The notes under the pieces are model-generated. The model saw nothing but the letters and a program-made list of their open reading frames with translations, did not search any database and had not been told where the DNA came from. Positions 57,301-64,000 of a stretch of 64,000 nt of DNA are shown piece after piece. The translations under genes were made by a program, and so were the position numbers. Position 1 is the first letter of the stretch; the number at the start of each line of letters is the position of its first letter. The DNA is from Allorhizobium undicola ORS 992 = ATCC 700741 (GTDB lineage Bacteria > Pseudomonadota > Alphaproteobacteria > Rhizobiales > Rhizobiaceae), in the NCBI RefSeq assembly GCF_000621665.1, contig NZ_JHXQ01000010.1, positions 62,001-126,000 of the forward strand, given 5' to 3'.

Positions 57301-57415
57301 TGCCGTGATGGCAACCGGCTATTCCTGCCGCGCACAGGTGCGCCACATGAACGGCAAAGCCCTGCCCCACCCGCTGGCTGTTCTGGAAGCAAGGCTTGCC
57401 GGAGGCAGTGATTGA
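54374..57415 (+). CDS. ydiJ: YdiJ-type FAD-linked oxidase/Fe-S protein
   Basis: This 1013-residue fusion combines an FAD-binding oxidase (about 1-500; TPRGGGTGTNGQSLTSG, STSNRATIGGMISTDACGQG, LTGYDLAHVRRDD) with a ferredoxin-type Fe-S segment. The latter has CLACKACSGQCPVKV at about residue 655 and a CCG-domain region (ETGCCGMAGTFGHE). It matches YdiJ, a D-2-hydroxyglutarate dehydrogenase, though D-lactate dehydrogenase activity is also possible. The FAD part is complete. The ATG at 54374 begins MIPRLTATLP; upstream frames are not conserved. It is monocistronic. Confidence 0.9.
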   Translation: MIPRLTATLPACLPDAPLFDALVEAGFSGDMEKGAASRIVAATDNSIYQVPPVAVLFPRAAADLRILAEVLAKPEFRTVSITPRGGGTGTNGQSLTSGVVVDCSRHMNTILHIDPERRVARVQAGVVKDQLNQALQPYGLFFAPELSTSNRATIGGMISTDACGQGSCLYGKTSNHVLGLRVVLMDGTDLWVRPLDEAGLAAATALPGRAGDIYRTVERITRERSEDIARIFPKLNRYLTGYDLAHVRRDDGHFDLTAILCGSEGTLAMIAEAEINLLPIPACAALFNIRYDDFNTALEDARALAGLGVASVETVDEKVLGLAKGDMVWSRIAPFFPEAGERSANGINIVEVLADDPATLEEHIARVAQALDGAAMRHAGYTIARNAQDVETIWLMRKRAVGLLGNVDGPVRPVAFVEDTAVPPENLAAYIREFRALLDAEGLSYGMFGHVDAGVLHVRPALDLTRPGHQAMVRRISDAVVQLTRKYGGVLWGEHGKGVRSEYVPEFFGSLYPALQDIKAAFDPQNRLNPGKIATADGSPLLRIDDVPLRGSFDRTLGDDIRAAFDNAAYCNGNGACFDFDTASPMCPSYKATRDRRFSPKGRASLMREWLRLLASRNIDPRHAAQRHTRLAGLLRAPVRAVNSLNPANADDFSHAVREAMDTCLACKACSGQCPVKVSVPAFRSKFLELYYTRYLRPLRHPIIASIETTMPLLARIRPLYNLATGTPIGRSLLARLGLTALPALPPRSLEAECRALELPLARLADMQALSPHERARCVVFVADVFTARFDTAVLSSAVKLARKLGLSPYLAAPHINGKPMHVHGYLAAFRRAAIATRTYLDGLGSLGVTLVGLDPSMTLTFRSEYAALPETRLTAPVLLPQEWLSQHLAAIAAAKPAASSQATLLVHCTERSNATASLAAWKGIFDAAAIKLDITETGCCGMAGTFGHESANRAISDRLYDMSWKAEVNKDRPGHAVMATGYSCRAQVRHMNGKALPHPLAVLEARLAGGSD

Positions 57416-57487
57416 GGGAAATTCACGGCTGGCGTGAAGCGGAAACGGTGGCTTTCGTAACCCTGACGCTCCGCCCTGCCGGATGCT

Positions 57488-58387
57488 TCAGCCAAAGGAT
57501 TGCGAGGCCAGCCCGTAGACGACCGGCTGGCCATCCCCGCCCTCGCCATAGCTGGCGGCGTCGGTCGTCACCATTGTCTTGACCGTATCATAGACGCCCA
57601 GACCCGATTGGTGAATGAAATTGGCGAAGTCACCCGTTTCGAAGCGAAGGTCGATGCGCAGGAAAGTGCCCACATGGGCCCGAATATGCGGCTCAGTGAC
57701 GGCTATGGCCTGCGCGTCGCTCGCGGCCACGACCGGCCCGATCACATGCCCGCGACCGAAGCGGCGCCTCATCGCATAGGCCAGCAGCCGCTCCCCGTCA
57801 TAGAGGCCATAAGAGATCGAGCGTTCGAGCAGCCGAACGAGGTGAGCGCGCCGCGCCACGCCGAAGGCGGGTGCGTCCAGCGCCGTCAGGGCGTCTATAT
57901 CGCCGGGATCCATCTGTCTCAGCGTCAGCCCATCGGCAATGGCGGCCGTTTCAGGCGGCGTGACGGCCTCGCCCTGGCATTGATAGATGGTTCTTTGCGG
58001 GCGAAAACCCAGCGAGGCATAAAGGCGGCGGGCATCGCGGGTGGAGATGAGACGCAGATCCCGGCCCGCGCAATCGGCAAGAATGCGCTCCACCAGCCAT
58101 CGCGCCGCGCCATTGGCCTGGAGCCGTGGCGAGGTAATCAACATGCCGAACGTGGCGAAGCTTTCTCCATGCGGAAACCACATGGACGAGGCCGATATAC
58201 GCCCGATTTCATCCAGCGCCACGAAGCCGTGCCCGACCTCGCGCACATGCTGCCAATCGGCGGCCCGATGCGGCCAGCCAACGGCAATGGACAACGCCTG
58301 AAGCTGCGACAGCTCGGCCTCAGCAATGTCGGCCGTGCGCATCTCAAAGGCATCGACATGCAATATCTGTGGTATCTTCGTGTCCAT
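57488..58387 (-). CDS. Two-domain GNAT acetyltransferase
   Basis: This 299-residue protein has an N-terminal GNAT fold (about 15-150; LITSPRLQANGAARWLVER with an acetyl-CoA loop and RLYASLGFRPQRTIYQCQ). A C-terminal domain (about 155-295; PAFGVARRAHLVRLLER) resembles the Acetyltransf_18 class. The acceptor substrate is unknown. It is on the minus strand between ydiJ and the cupin-ALDH cluster, with no partner in sight. Confidence 0.82.
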   Translation of the reverse strand: MDTKIPQILHVDAFEMRTADIAEAELSQLQALSIAVGWPHRAADWQHVREVGHGFVALDEIGRISASSMWFPHGESFATFGMLITSPRLQANGAARWLVERILADCAGRDLRLISTRDARRLYASLGFRPQRTIYQCQGEAVTPPETAAIADGLTLRQMDPGDIDALTALDAPAFGVARRAHLVRLLERSISYGLYDGERLLAYAMRRRFGRGHVIGPVVAASDAQAIAVTEPHIRAHVGTFLRIDLRFETGDFANFIHQSGLGVYDTVKTMVTTDAASYGEGGDGQPVVYGLASQSFG

Positions 58388-58653
58388 CCCTCACCCAGCC
58401 GCGATAAATCCCTATGGCAGGCCCAGCAGAAAGCCCCTCTCTCCCAATGATGATGGTAGCGCGAGCCCGGCGAAACATTTCACTGCAAAGCTGCGGTTGC
58501 GCACAAGATTGCACCGTATCCGCTTCACTTTCAGCAGCCATCCCTTTGCCTGACGGCTAACCTTGGCCATCAGACCGGAAGATGGCGCCAGCTGCGTCAT
58601 CCGCCCTGCCCGCGCCATGGCGCAGTCGAAACACCATTATCGAAGGGACAAGC

Positions 58654-59010
58654 ATGTCGCTCCTCAAGACCATCGACACCAACCCGTCATTTGCGCCGCG
58701 TGAAGGCCGCCCCGCGCCGGACAGGCTGATTTCCGGCGATCCGCAATTCAAGACATGGGCGCAGGATGAAGCGCATGGCGAACTGGTCCACACCGGCGTC
58801 TGGGAGGCGACCCCCGGCCTGACCCACTCCATCAAGGGCGAGACCTTCGAATTCTGCCACATCCTGTCGGGCGTCGTGGAAATCACCCCCAGGGATGGCG
58901 AGCCGGTCGTCTACAAGGCAGGCGACAGCTTTGTCATGAAGCCGGGCTTTGTCGGCGTGTGGAAGACCATCGAAACCGTTCGCAAGATCTACGTCACCGT
59001 CACACCCTGA
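58654..59010 (+). CDS. Cupin (DUF861-type) protein
   Basis: This 118-residue small cupin has the barrel pattern TGVWEATPGLTHSIKGETFEF (cupin motif 1) and YKAGDSFVMKPGFVGVWKT (motif 2), close to the (S)-ureidoglycine aminohydrolase-like / DUF861 group. It starts at 58654 (AAGGGACAAGC as ribosome site). The ALDH gene begins 15 bases after its stop, so they are co-transcribed. Metal residues seem partly degenerate; a binding or isomerase role is open. Confidence 0.82.
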   Translation: MSLLKTIDTNPSFAPREGRPAPDRLISGDPQFKTWAQDEAHGELVHTGVWEATPGLTHSIKGETFEFCHILSGVVEITPRDGEPVVYKAGDSFVMKPGFVGVWKTIETVRKIYVTVTP

Positions 59011-59025
59011 CCCGGAGGCATGGCG

Positions 59026-60489
59026 ATGAGCCTGAGTTTCGACCCTGACAGCCTGAGCCTGCCTGCGGGACACTTCATCGGTGGCCGGTTCGTCGCCGCC
59101 GGGGGCGAAATCCCCATGCAGCGGCCATCCGACGCAAAGACCTATGCCGACTGCCCGATAGCCGATGCCGATCTCGTCGATCAGGCAGTACAGACGGCAA
59201 AATCGGCCCTGAAATCCAGCAACTGGGGCGGAATTCGCCCGCGTGAGCGGCTCACGGTTCTCAACCGCTGGGCCGATCTCATCGAACAGGAGGCCGAAAC
59301 GCTGGCCCGGCTGGAGGCGGTTTCCTCCACCCGTCCTGTCGGGCAACTGGTGGCGGGCGACATCGCCGTTTCTGCCGAACAGATCCGCTTCTTCGGCGAA
59401 TTCGCCGACAAGGAAGGCGGCGATCTGGTGCCGACCGATGACGGCAATCTGGGCATGATCATGACCGAACCCTATGGGGTGGTGGGCGCCATCACGCCCT
59501 GGAATTTCCCGATCAACATGGCGGCATGGAAGCTTGGTCCAGCACTTGCCGCCGGCAATGCCGTGGTTCTCAAGCCATCGGAAATGACGCCCTTCTCCAC
59601 GCTCTATCTTGCCGAGCTGGCCGTGCGGGCAGGCATCCCGGCAGGCCTTGTCAACATCGTGCTGGGCGATGGCTCGACCACCGGCACCGCCCTGACCGGC
59701 CACCCCGACATTGCCAAGATCAGCTTTACCGGCTCGACCCGCGCGGGTGCGGCAATCATGGAAAACATCGCCCGCACCGGCATCAAGCCGATGACGCTGG
59801 AACTTGGCGGCAAGAGCCCGCAAGTGGTCTTTGCCGATGCCGACATCGAAAAGGCGGCAGCGGCAATCACCGCCAGCATCACCGCCAATGCCGGACAGGC
59901 CTGTGTTGCAGGCTCCCGGCTGATCGTCGAAAAAAGCGCCGCAGCCCCCCTCGCGGAGGCCATATCGCAGCGGATGAAAACCGTTATTCCCGGCCCGACC
60001 TGGGATGCGGCAAGCCAGTATTCGCCGATCATTTCCGACAGGCAGCGCCAGCGTATCGATACCATCGTCAAGGCCGCGCTTGCCGCCGGCGCCGAATGCC
60101 TGACAGGCGGCTTCGCCATGGACGGCCCCGGCTATTTCTATGCGCCAACCCTGCTTTCCGGCATCGATCAGGCCTCGCCTGCCGTGATCGAGGAAATCTT
60201 CGGTCCCGTTCTGACCTTGCAAACCTTCGAAGACGAGGAAGAGGCGCTGACACTGGCCGACCACCCGAGCTACGGCCTTGCTGCGGGACTTTTCACCAGC
60301 GATCTCTCGCGCGCCATCCGCTTCACCCGCAGATTGCAGGCAGGCACCATCTGGGTCAACCGCTATGGCCGTTCGCGTGACCATATTCTGCCCACCGGCG
60401 GCTACAAGCAATCGGGCATCGGCAAGGATCTGGGGCGGGAAGCATTTCATTCCAACCGTAAAAGCAAAAGCGTGCTGATCGGCCTTTAA
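59026..60489 (+). CDS. Aldehyde dehydrogenase
   Basis: This NAD(P)-dependent aldehyde dehydrogenase of about 487 residues has catalytic Cys in NAGQACVAGSR, general base Glu in LELGGKSPQ, and the NAD-site ITPWNFPINMAAWKLGPALA. It is most like gamma-aminobutyraldehyde/polyamine-type or gamma-glutamyl-gamma-aminobutyraldehyde dehydrogenases. The ATG at 59026 is preferred: GGAGG (59014-59018) lies 7 bases before it, against 1 base for the ATG at 59020. It is preceded by the cupin gene. Confidence 0.92.
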   Translation: MSLSFDPDSLSLPAGHFIGGRFVAAGGEIPMQRPSDAKTYADCPIADADLVDQAVQTAKSALKSSNWGGIRPRERLTVLNRWADLIEQEAETLARLEAVSSTRPVGQLVAGDIAVSAEQIRFFGEFADKEGGDLVPTDDGNLGMIMTEPYGVVGAITPWNFPINMAAWKLGPALAAGNAVVLKPSEMTPFSTLYLAELAVRAGIPAGLVNIVLGDGSTTGTALTGHPDIAKISFTGSTRAGAAIMENIARTGIKPMTLELGGKSPQVVFADADIEKAAAAITASITANAGQACVAGSRLIVEKSAAAPLAEAISQRMKTVIPGPTWDAASQYSPIISDRQRQRIDTIVKAALAAGAECLTGGFAMDGPGYFYAPTLLSGIDQASPAVIEEIFGPVLTLQTFEDEEEALTLADHPSYGLAAGLFTSDLSRAIRFTRRLQAGTIWVNRYGRSRDHILPTGGYKQSGIGKDLGREAFHSNRKSKSVLIGL

Positions 60490-60550
60490 AGCATGGCGCG
60501 CAAAAGTGTGCAGCGGTTTTGCGATAACGACATGCGACAAAACAATGACT

Positions 60551-60680
60551 TAAAGCGTCGGAAGCGAATCTGAAAGATCGCGACACGCTTTAGACTATTT
60601 TCAAGAAAAGCGGAAAGCGGTTTTCCGTCCGGAAAGTCCTTAAAAACAGGTATTTAGAGCGATTGGGCATTTTCGTAAAA
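60551..60680. repeat. Intergenic mosaic repeat upstream of the dehydrogenase gene
   Basis: TAAAGCGT (60551-60558) and ACGCTTTA (60585-60592) are inverted repeats. Then AAAGCGGTTTTCCGTCCGGAAA matches the AGAGC-type repeats at 24637, 41215 and 47036. It contains the region just before the next gene, so it may be transcribed with it. Confidence 0.55.
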
Positions 60681-60700
60681 CAATGAAACGGATGAAGAAG

Positions 60701-61741
60701 ATGAAGACCCACAAGATTGCCCTTATCCCCGGAGATGGCATCGGGCAGGACGTGACCGCCGCGGCCTGGGCGGTGTTGCAAAAGGCCGCCGCGCTGCATG
60801 ACTTTGTGCTGGAAGGCACGCAATTCCCCTGGTCCTGTGCTTTCTACAAGCAAACCGGCGCCATGATGCCGGAAGACGGCATCGAGATCCTGCGCGGCTT
60901 CGACGCCATTCTGCTCGGCGCTGTCGGCTGGCCCGCCGAGGTTGCGGATTCGGTTTCGCTCCACGGCCTGCTGCTGCCGATCCGCAAGAGCTTCGTGCAA
61001 TATGCCAATATCCGTCCGCACCGTTTGCTGCCGAAAGTGGAAGGGCCCCTCAAGGCAACCGAATTCGACATTCTCTGCATCCGCGAGAATACCGAGGGGG
61101 AATATTCCGGCGCAGGTGGCCGCATCCACCAGGGCAGCGCCGATGAAGTTGCCGTCGAAACCTCGATCTTCACCCGTAACGGCGTGGAGCGCATCCTGCG
61201 TTTTGCCTTCGAACAGGCCCGCAGCCGCCGTGGCAAGCTTGCCTCCGTCACCAAATCGAACGCCCAGAAATATTCCATGGTGTTCTGGGACGATGTGACA
61301 AAGGCGCTTTGCGCTGACTATCCGGATGTCGAAGTCACGAGCTATCACATCGATGCCATGGCCGCGCGCATGGTCATGGCGCCTGAAAGCCTCGATGTCG
61401 TGGTGGCCTCCAACCTGTTCGGCGATATTCTCACCGACCTTGGTGCCGCCATTCAGGGCGGGCTTGGCTTTGCCGCCTCCGCCAACATCAATCCCGAGCG
61501 CACCGCCCCCTCGATGTTCGAGCCGGTGCACGGCTCAGCCCCCGATATTGCCCATCTCGGCATTGCAAACCCGATCGCCACCGTCTGGTCCGGCGCCATG
61601 ATGCTGGAGCATCTGGGTGAAAGCCAGGCCGCCGCCACCGTCATGAGGGCCATAGAGGCCACGACCGCCAGCGGCATCGGCACCGTTCCCGGCAAGGATC
61701 GCACCGAAAAGATTACCAGGGCCCTGCTTGCGGCAATCTGA
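60701..61741 (+). CDS. Isocitrate/isopropylmalate-dehydrogenase family (tartrate dehydrogenase-like)
   Basis: This 346-residue NAD-dependent decarboxylating dehydrogenase resembles tartrate/3-isopropylmalate dehydrogenases. Motifs are IALIPGDGIGQDVT, RENTEGEYSGAGGR, TKSNAQKYSMVFWDDV and SNLFGDILTDLGAAIQGGLG with ASANINPE following, and the metal aspartates are retained. Substrate specificity is open: tartrate, D-malate or another 2-hydroxyacid. ATG at 60701 follows GGATGAAGAAG; starts at 60683 and 60692 are also in frame. It may form one functional group with the cupin and ALDH genes before it. Confidence 0.87.
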   Translation: MKTHKIALIPGDGIGQDVTAAAWAVLQKAAALHDFVLEGTQFPWSCAFYKQTGAMMPEDGIEILRGFDAILLGAVGWPAEVADSVSLHGLLLPIRKSFVQYANIRPHRLLPKVEGPLKATEFDILCIRENTEGEYSGAGGRIHQGSADEVAVETSIFTRNGVERILRFAFEQARSRRGKLASVTKSNAQKYSMVFWDDVTKALCADYPDVEVTSYHIDAMAARMVMAPESLDVVVASNLFGDILTDLGAAIQGGLGFAASANINPERTAPSMFEPVHGSAPDIAHLGIANPIATVWSGAMMLEHLGESQAAATVMRAIEATTASGIGTVPGKDRTEKITRALLAAI

Positions 61742-61763
61742 GGCAGCCGCCAATACCGCCCTT

Positions 61764-62123
61764 ACAGCGCCGTGCGTTTTATCAAACGCCACTGTACACG
61801 ACGCTACGGTTTTGCGTGTGGTTTACCCCCCTCTGTCCTGCCGGACATCTCCCCCTCAAGGGGGGAGATCAGCAAGATGAAGGCCCTGCCTAAATCCTTG
61901 AAAAGGCCGTCATCACAAATATTCATTGAAGAATGACGCTTTGTCCGTATTGCAATCTCCCCCCTTGAGGGGGAGATGTCCGGCAGGGCAGAGGGGGGTA
62001 GGCCACGCCAAATTCCTCAGCGTCGTGTACTGTGATCAAACGCACGAAGGACGCTGTAACACTTTAAATCTGCTGCATAATTTTCACCTTAAATCGATTG
62101 CGATTTAAGGAATTATGCAGTAG
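61764..62123. repeat. Bru-RS repeat interrupted by the 245-bp element (full copy)
   Basis: The left arm ACAGCGCCGTGCGTTTTATC (61764 on) is followed by AAACGC, the inserted element, and a second ATCAAACGC before the right arm GCACGAAGGACGCTGT. The second hairpin (CTGCTGCATAA to TATGCAGTAG, with central CGATTGCGATTTAAGG) is intact up to 62123. Confidence 0.85.
61790..62034. mobile_element. 245-bp MITE-like element, copy 2
   Basis: It has the same length and order as 26382-26626, with ends CACTGTACACGACGCT and AGCGTCGTGTACTGTG as inverted repeats. Subterminal arms contain CCCCTCTGTCCTGCCGGACA and its complement. The 9-bp sequence ATCAAACGC directly flanks it on both sides (61781-61789 and 62035-62043); the uninterrupted repeat has that 9-mer once at the same position (15122-15130). 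The central ~80 bases differ from copy 1 by scattered changes. Confidence 0.9.
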
Positions 62124-62141
62124 CGTCCATGTGGCGCAAGC

Positions 62142-63416
62142 CTATTTGATCTTGTCGAGCATCTTGAAATAGAGGCCGACGAGCGGCAGGAACCATGGCT
62201 TTCCGGTGTGTCCCGGCACGGCTGGCCAATCGAGATCCTTTAACGGGTTCCTGTCGGGCCGGCCAAGGATGGCGTCGGCCATGGTCATGCCGAGATGGGT
62301 TGAAAGCTGCGCGCCGTGGCCGGAATAGCCCATGGCATACCAAAGCCCGTCCTGATAGCCCGCCCGCGGGTAGCGATCCTTGGTGATGTCCACCAGCCCA
62401 CCCCAGCAATAGTCGATATCGACGCCTGCGAGCTGCGGAAAAATCCGGCCGAGGCTTTCGCGCAGGATCTTGCCGCTGCGTTCATCGGAACGTTGGTCGG
62501 ATGTGGCGGAAAACCGCGCTCTTCCACCGAATATCAGCCGGTTATCTGGCGTCAGGCGCCAGTAATTGCCAATATTCATGCTGTTCACGCAGGTGCGGTT
62601 GCCGGGCATGGTCGCCGCCACCTCCCCGTCCGTCAGCGGCCGGGTAGCGATGATGAAGCTGCCAACCGCCATGATACGGCGGCGGAAATAGCCGAAATTC
62701 GGCGTGGTATAGGCACCGGTCGCCAAAAGAACGGCATCGGCTGTGACCATGCCTTTCGATGTTTTCAGGCAATGCCGCCCGCCGGTCTGCGAATGCTCCG
62801 TCACCTCAGCCTTTTCGAAAATCACCGCCCCGCGCCGCACCGCCGCCTCTGCAAGCCCCACCACATACCGCCCCATATGCATCACGGCGCTTTTGCGCGA
62901 CAGCATGGCGCCATGGAAGGGCGAAAGGACCTCCCGCTTCAGATCATCCGCAGACAACAGCGCCGTATCCGGATCGACTTCGGCATGAATGGCCTCGAAA
63001 TTCCTCGCCAGCCCGTCGAAATGCTGCGGCTTGGAGGCCAGCTTCAGCTTGCCCGCACGGCGGAAATTGCAATCCATGCCTTCTTCGGCAATCAGCGTTT
63101 CCAGCGTATCGATGGAACAGTCGAAGGCCTTGTAAAGCGCGATCGCCCGCTCCTTGCCCAGTTCCTGCCGGGCGGCCAGATAGCTATGCGCCAGCCCGTT
63201 GTTCAGATGGCCGCCATTGCGGCCCGACGCACCGGAACCGACCCTGTCGCCCTCCAGCACGACGACACGGGCACCCGCCATGGCAAGCTGGCGCGCCGCG
63301 CCAAGCCCGGTAAATCCCGCACCGATGACGGCAACGTCGTAATGGCCCTCGACGGGCGCCTGAAGCCCTCCCGCAAAGCGCGGAGCCGTATCATGCCAGT
63401 AGGAGACGTATTTCAT
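62142..63416 (-). CDS. FAD-dependent amine/amino-acid oxidoreductase (PuuB/OrdL-like)
   Basis: This 424-residue flavoprotein of the DAO superfamily has an N-terminal Rossmann motif DVAVIGAGFTGLGAARQLA, GRNGGHLNNGLAHSYLAARQ and a C-terminal YPRAGYQDGLWYAMGYSGHG, similar to gamma-glutamylputrescine oxidases. A role in polyamine or amino-acid oxidation is inferred. It lies on the minus strand next to a haloacid dehalogenase-like gene. The promoter side overlaps no repeat, but its stop ends 19 bases from the Bru-RS repeat. Confidence 0.86.
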   Translation of the reverse strand: MKYVSYWHDTAPRFAGGLQAPVEGHYDVAVIGAGFTGLGAARQLAMAGARVVVLEGDRVGSGASGRNGGHLNNGLAHSYLAARQELGKERAIALYKAFDCSIDTLETLIAEEGMDCNFRRAGKLKLASKPQHFDGLARNFEAIHAEVDPDTALLSADDLKREVLSPFHGAMLSRKSAVMHMGRYVVGLAEAAVRRGAVIFEKAEVTEHSQTGGRHCLKTSKGMVTADAVLLATGAYTTPNFGYFRRRIMAVGSFIIATRPLTDGEVAATMPGNRTCVNSMNIGNYWRLTPDNRLIFGGRARFSATSDQRSDERSGKILRESLGRIFPQLAGVDIDYCWGGLVDITKDRYPRAGYQDGLWYAMGYSGHGAQLSTHLGMTMADAILGRPDRNPLKDLDWPAVPGHTGKPWFLPLVGLYFKMLDKIK

Positions 63417-63493
63417 CGGCCATGGCCTTCCTGGGATCGGTCAGGGACATGCGGCAGGCGCATCTGCCTGCACACATGCGTTGAAATGGAAAG

Positions 63494-64000
63494 TCAGAGC
63501 CCGACAACGCCGGCAAGTCCCGAAATATCGGCGATTTCCGTATAGCCATAATAGGGGTTGGCGGGTTCATGGCCGCGATTGACCCAGACCTTGTTCTTGA
63601 TGCCGAGATCATGGGCCGACATCAGATCGTAGCGGAAGGAGGACGAGCAGTGCAGAATATCCTCCGGGCCGCAACCGAGCATGTCGAACATGTATTCGAA
63701 AGCCTGAAAGCGCGGCTTGTAGGCATTGGCCTGCTCTGCCGTATAGACGGCATGGAAGGGTGCACCAAGCCTGGCGACATTGGACGGGATCTGGTCGTTC
63801 ATGGCGTTGGACAGGATGACCAGCGGAATTTCGCGCGCAACCTTTGCAAGACCCGCCGGAACATCGGCATGGGGACCCCAGGTCGGAACGCGCTCATAGA
63901 CCATTTGCGCATCCTCATCCCTGAAGGTCACGCCATTGCGCTTGCAGGTCCGCTCCAGGGAATTATGCACCACCTCGGCATAGGGTTTCCACGCCCCCAT
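63494..64000 (-). CDS. Type II haloacid dehalogenase (partial)
   Basis: The C-terminal part of a HAD-superfamily protein is visible: PLVILSNAMNDQIPSNVARLG (HAD motif II), AYKPRFQAFEYMFDMLGC (lysine motif) and CSSSFRYDLMSAHDLGIKNKVWVNRG (motif with dehalogenase-type serine/asparagine). The N-terminal Asp motif lies beyond base 64000, so activity cannot be judged. It is upstream of the FAD oxidase gene on the same strand, 77 bases away, suggesting one operon. Confidence 0.85.
   Translation of the reverse strand: MGAWKPYAEVVHNSLERTCKRNGVTFRDEDAQMVYERVPTWGPHADVPAGLAKVAREIPLVILSNAMNDQIPSNVARLGAPFHAVYTAEQANAYKPRFQAFEYMFDMLGCGPEDILHCSSSFRYDLMSAHDLGIKNKVWVNRGHEPANPYYGYTEIADISGLAGVVGL

Overview
The window is alphaproteobacterial chromosome and most likely Brucella chromosome I, or a very close Brucella/Ochrobactrum relative. 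It has the high GC of that group and a typical Rhizobiales gene content (cpdR, aapJQMP, kdsD, homospermidine synthase, an Omp10-like lipoprotein, an AbcR-type sRNA). It also carries several copies of the two-hairpin palindromic repeat known in Brucella as Bru-RS1/Bru-RS2. There is no rRNA, phage, insertion sequence or CRISPR array. About 50 protein genes, one tRNA and one probable sRNA gene were found.

Layout. 1-7 kb: end of purK, rpmJ (L36) with a structured leader, a TPR protein, an alpha/beta hydrolase, an AT-rich stretch without a convincing gene, pyk with a DUF1036 gene (minus), then N-formylglutamate amidohydrolase-like, DUF1244 and UPF0335 genes. 7-15 kb: a large DUF882 peptidase-like protein and an NtrC-type regulator (minus), then pepF-pabB-pabC overlapping on the plus strand. 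15-22 kb: Bru-RS repeat, membrane protein, a cluster of three hairpins, homospermidine synthase, an Omp10-like lipoprotein, a UshA-like nucleotidase with LysM, hemH and an orphan antitoxin. 22.7-24.7 kb: queC-queD-queE (minus), a queuosine precursor operon preceded by a preQ1-I riboswitch. 24.8-34.4 kb: envelope genes (SPFH/NfeD pair, kdsD, a beta-barrel protein, galU, lytic transglycosylase, DUF459 protein) and threonine aldolase. 34.7-41 kb: gltB-gltD (glutamate synthase). 41-47 kb: Hsp20 with a ROSE-like thermometer, lysophospholipase, hisN, AbcR-like sRNA, a second N-formylglutamate amidohydrolase, cpdR, tRNA-Val and a MalY/PatB C-S lyase. 47-52 kb: the aapJQMP general amino-acid ABC transporter (minus). 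52-64 kb: a divergent MFS/AraC pair, a YdiJ-type FAD/Fe-S oxidase, a two-domain GNAT protein, a cupin-ALDH-hydroxyacid dehydrogenase cluster, and a minus-strand FAD oxidase plus a partial type II haloacid dehalogenase.

Functional themes are nitrogen and amino-acid metabolism (glutamate synthase, Aap transporter, HisN, N-formylglutamate hydrolases, threonine aldolase, C-S lyase), envelope biogenesis (KdsD, GalU, transglycosylase, beta-barrel protein, lipoprotein) and RNA-level regulation (preQ1 riboswitch, ROSE element, AbcR-like sRNA, structured rpmJ leader).

The most striking structural observation is a 245-bp, non-coding, terminal-inverted-repeat element at 26382-26626 and 61790-62034. In both places it has inserted into the loop of the first Bru-RS hairpin, with 9-bp target duplications (one exact, one 8/9). 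This is a nested miniature mobile element in a palindromic host repeat. All family assignments come from reading the translated sequences; no database search was run.
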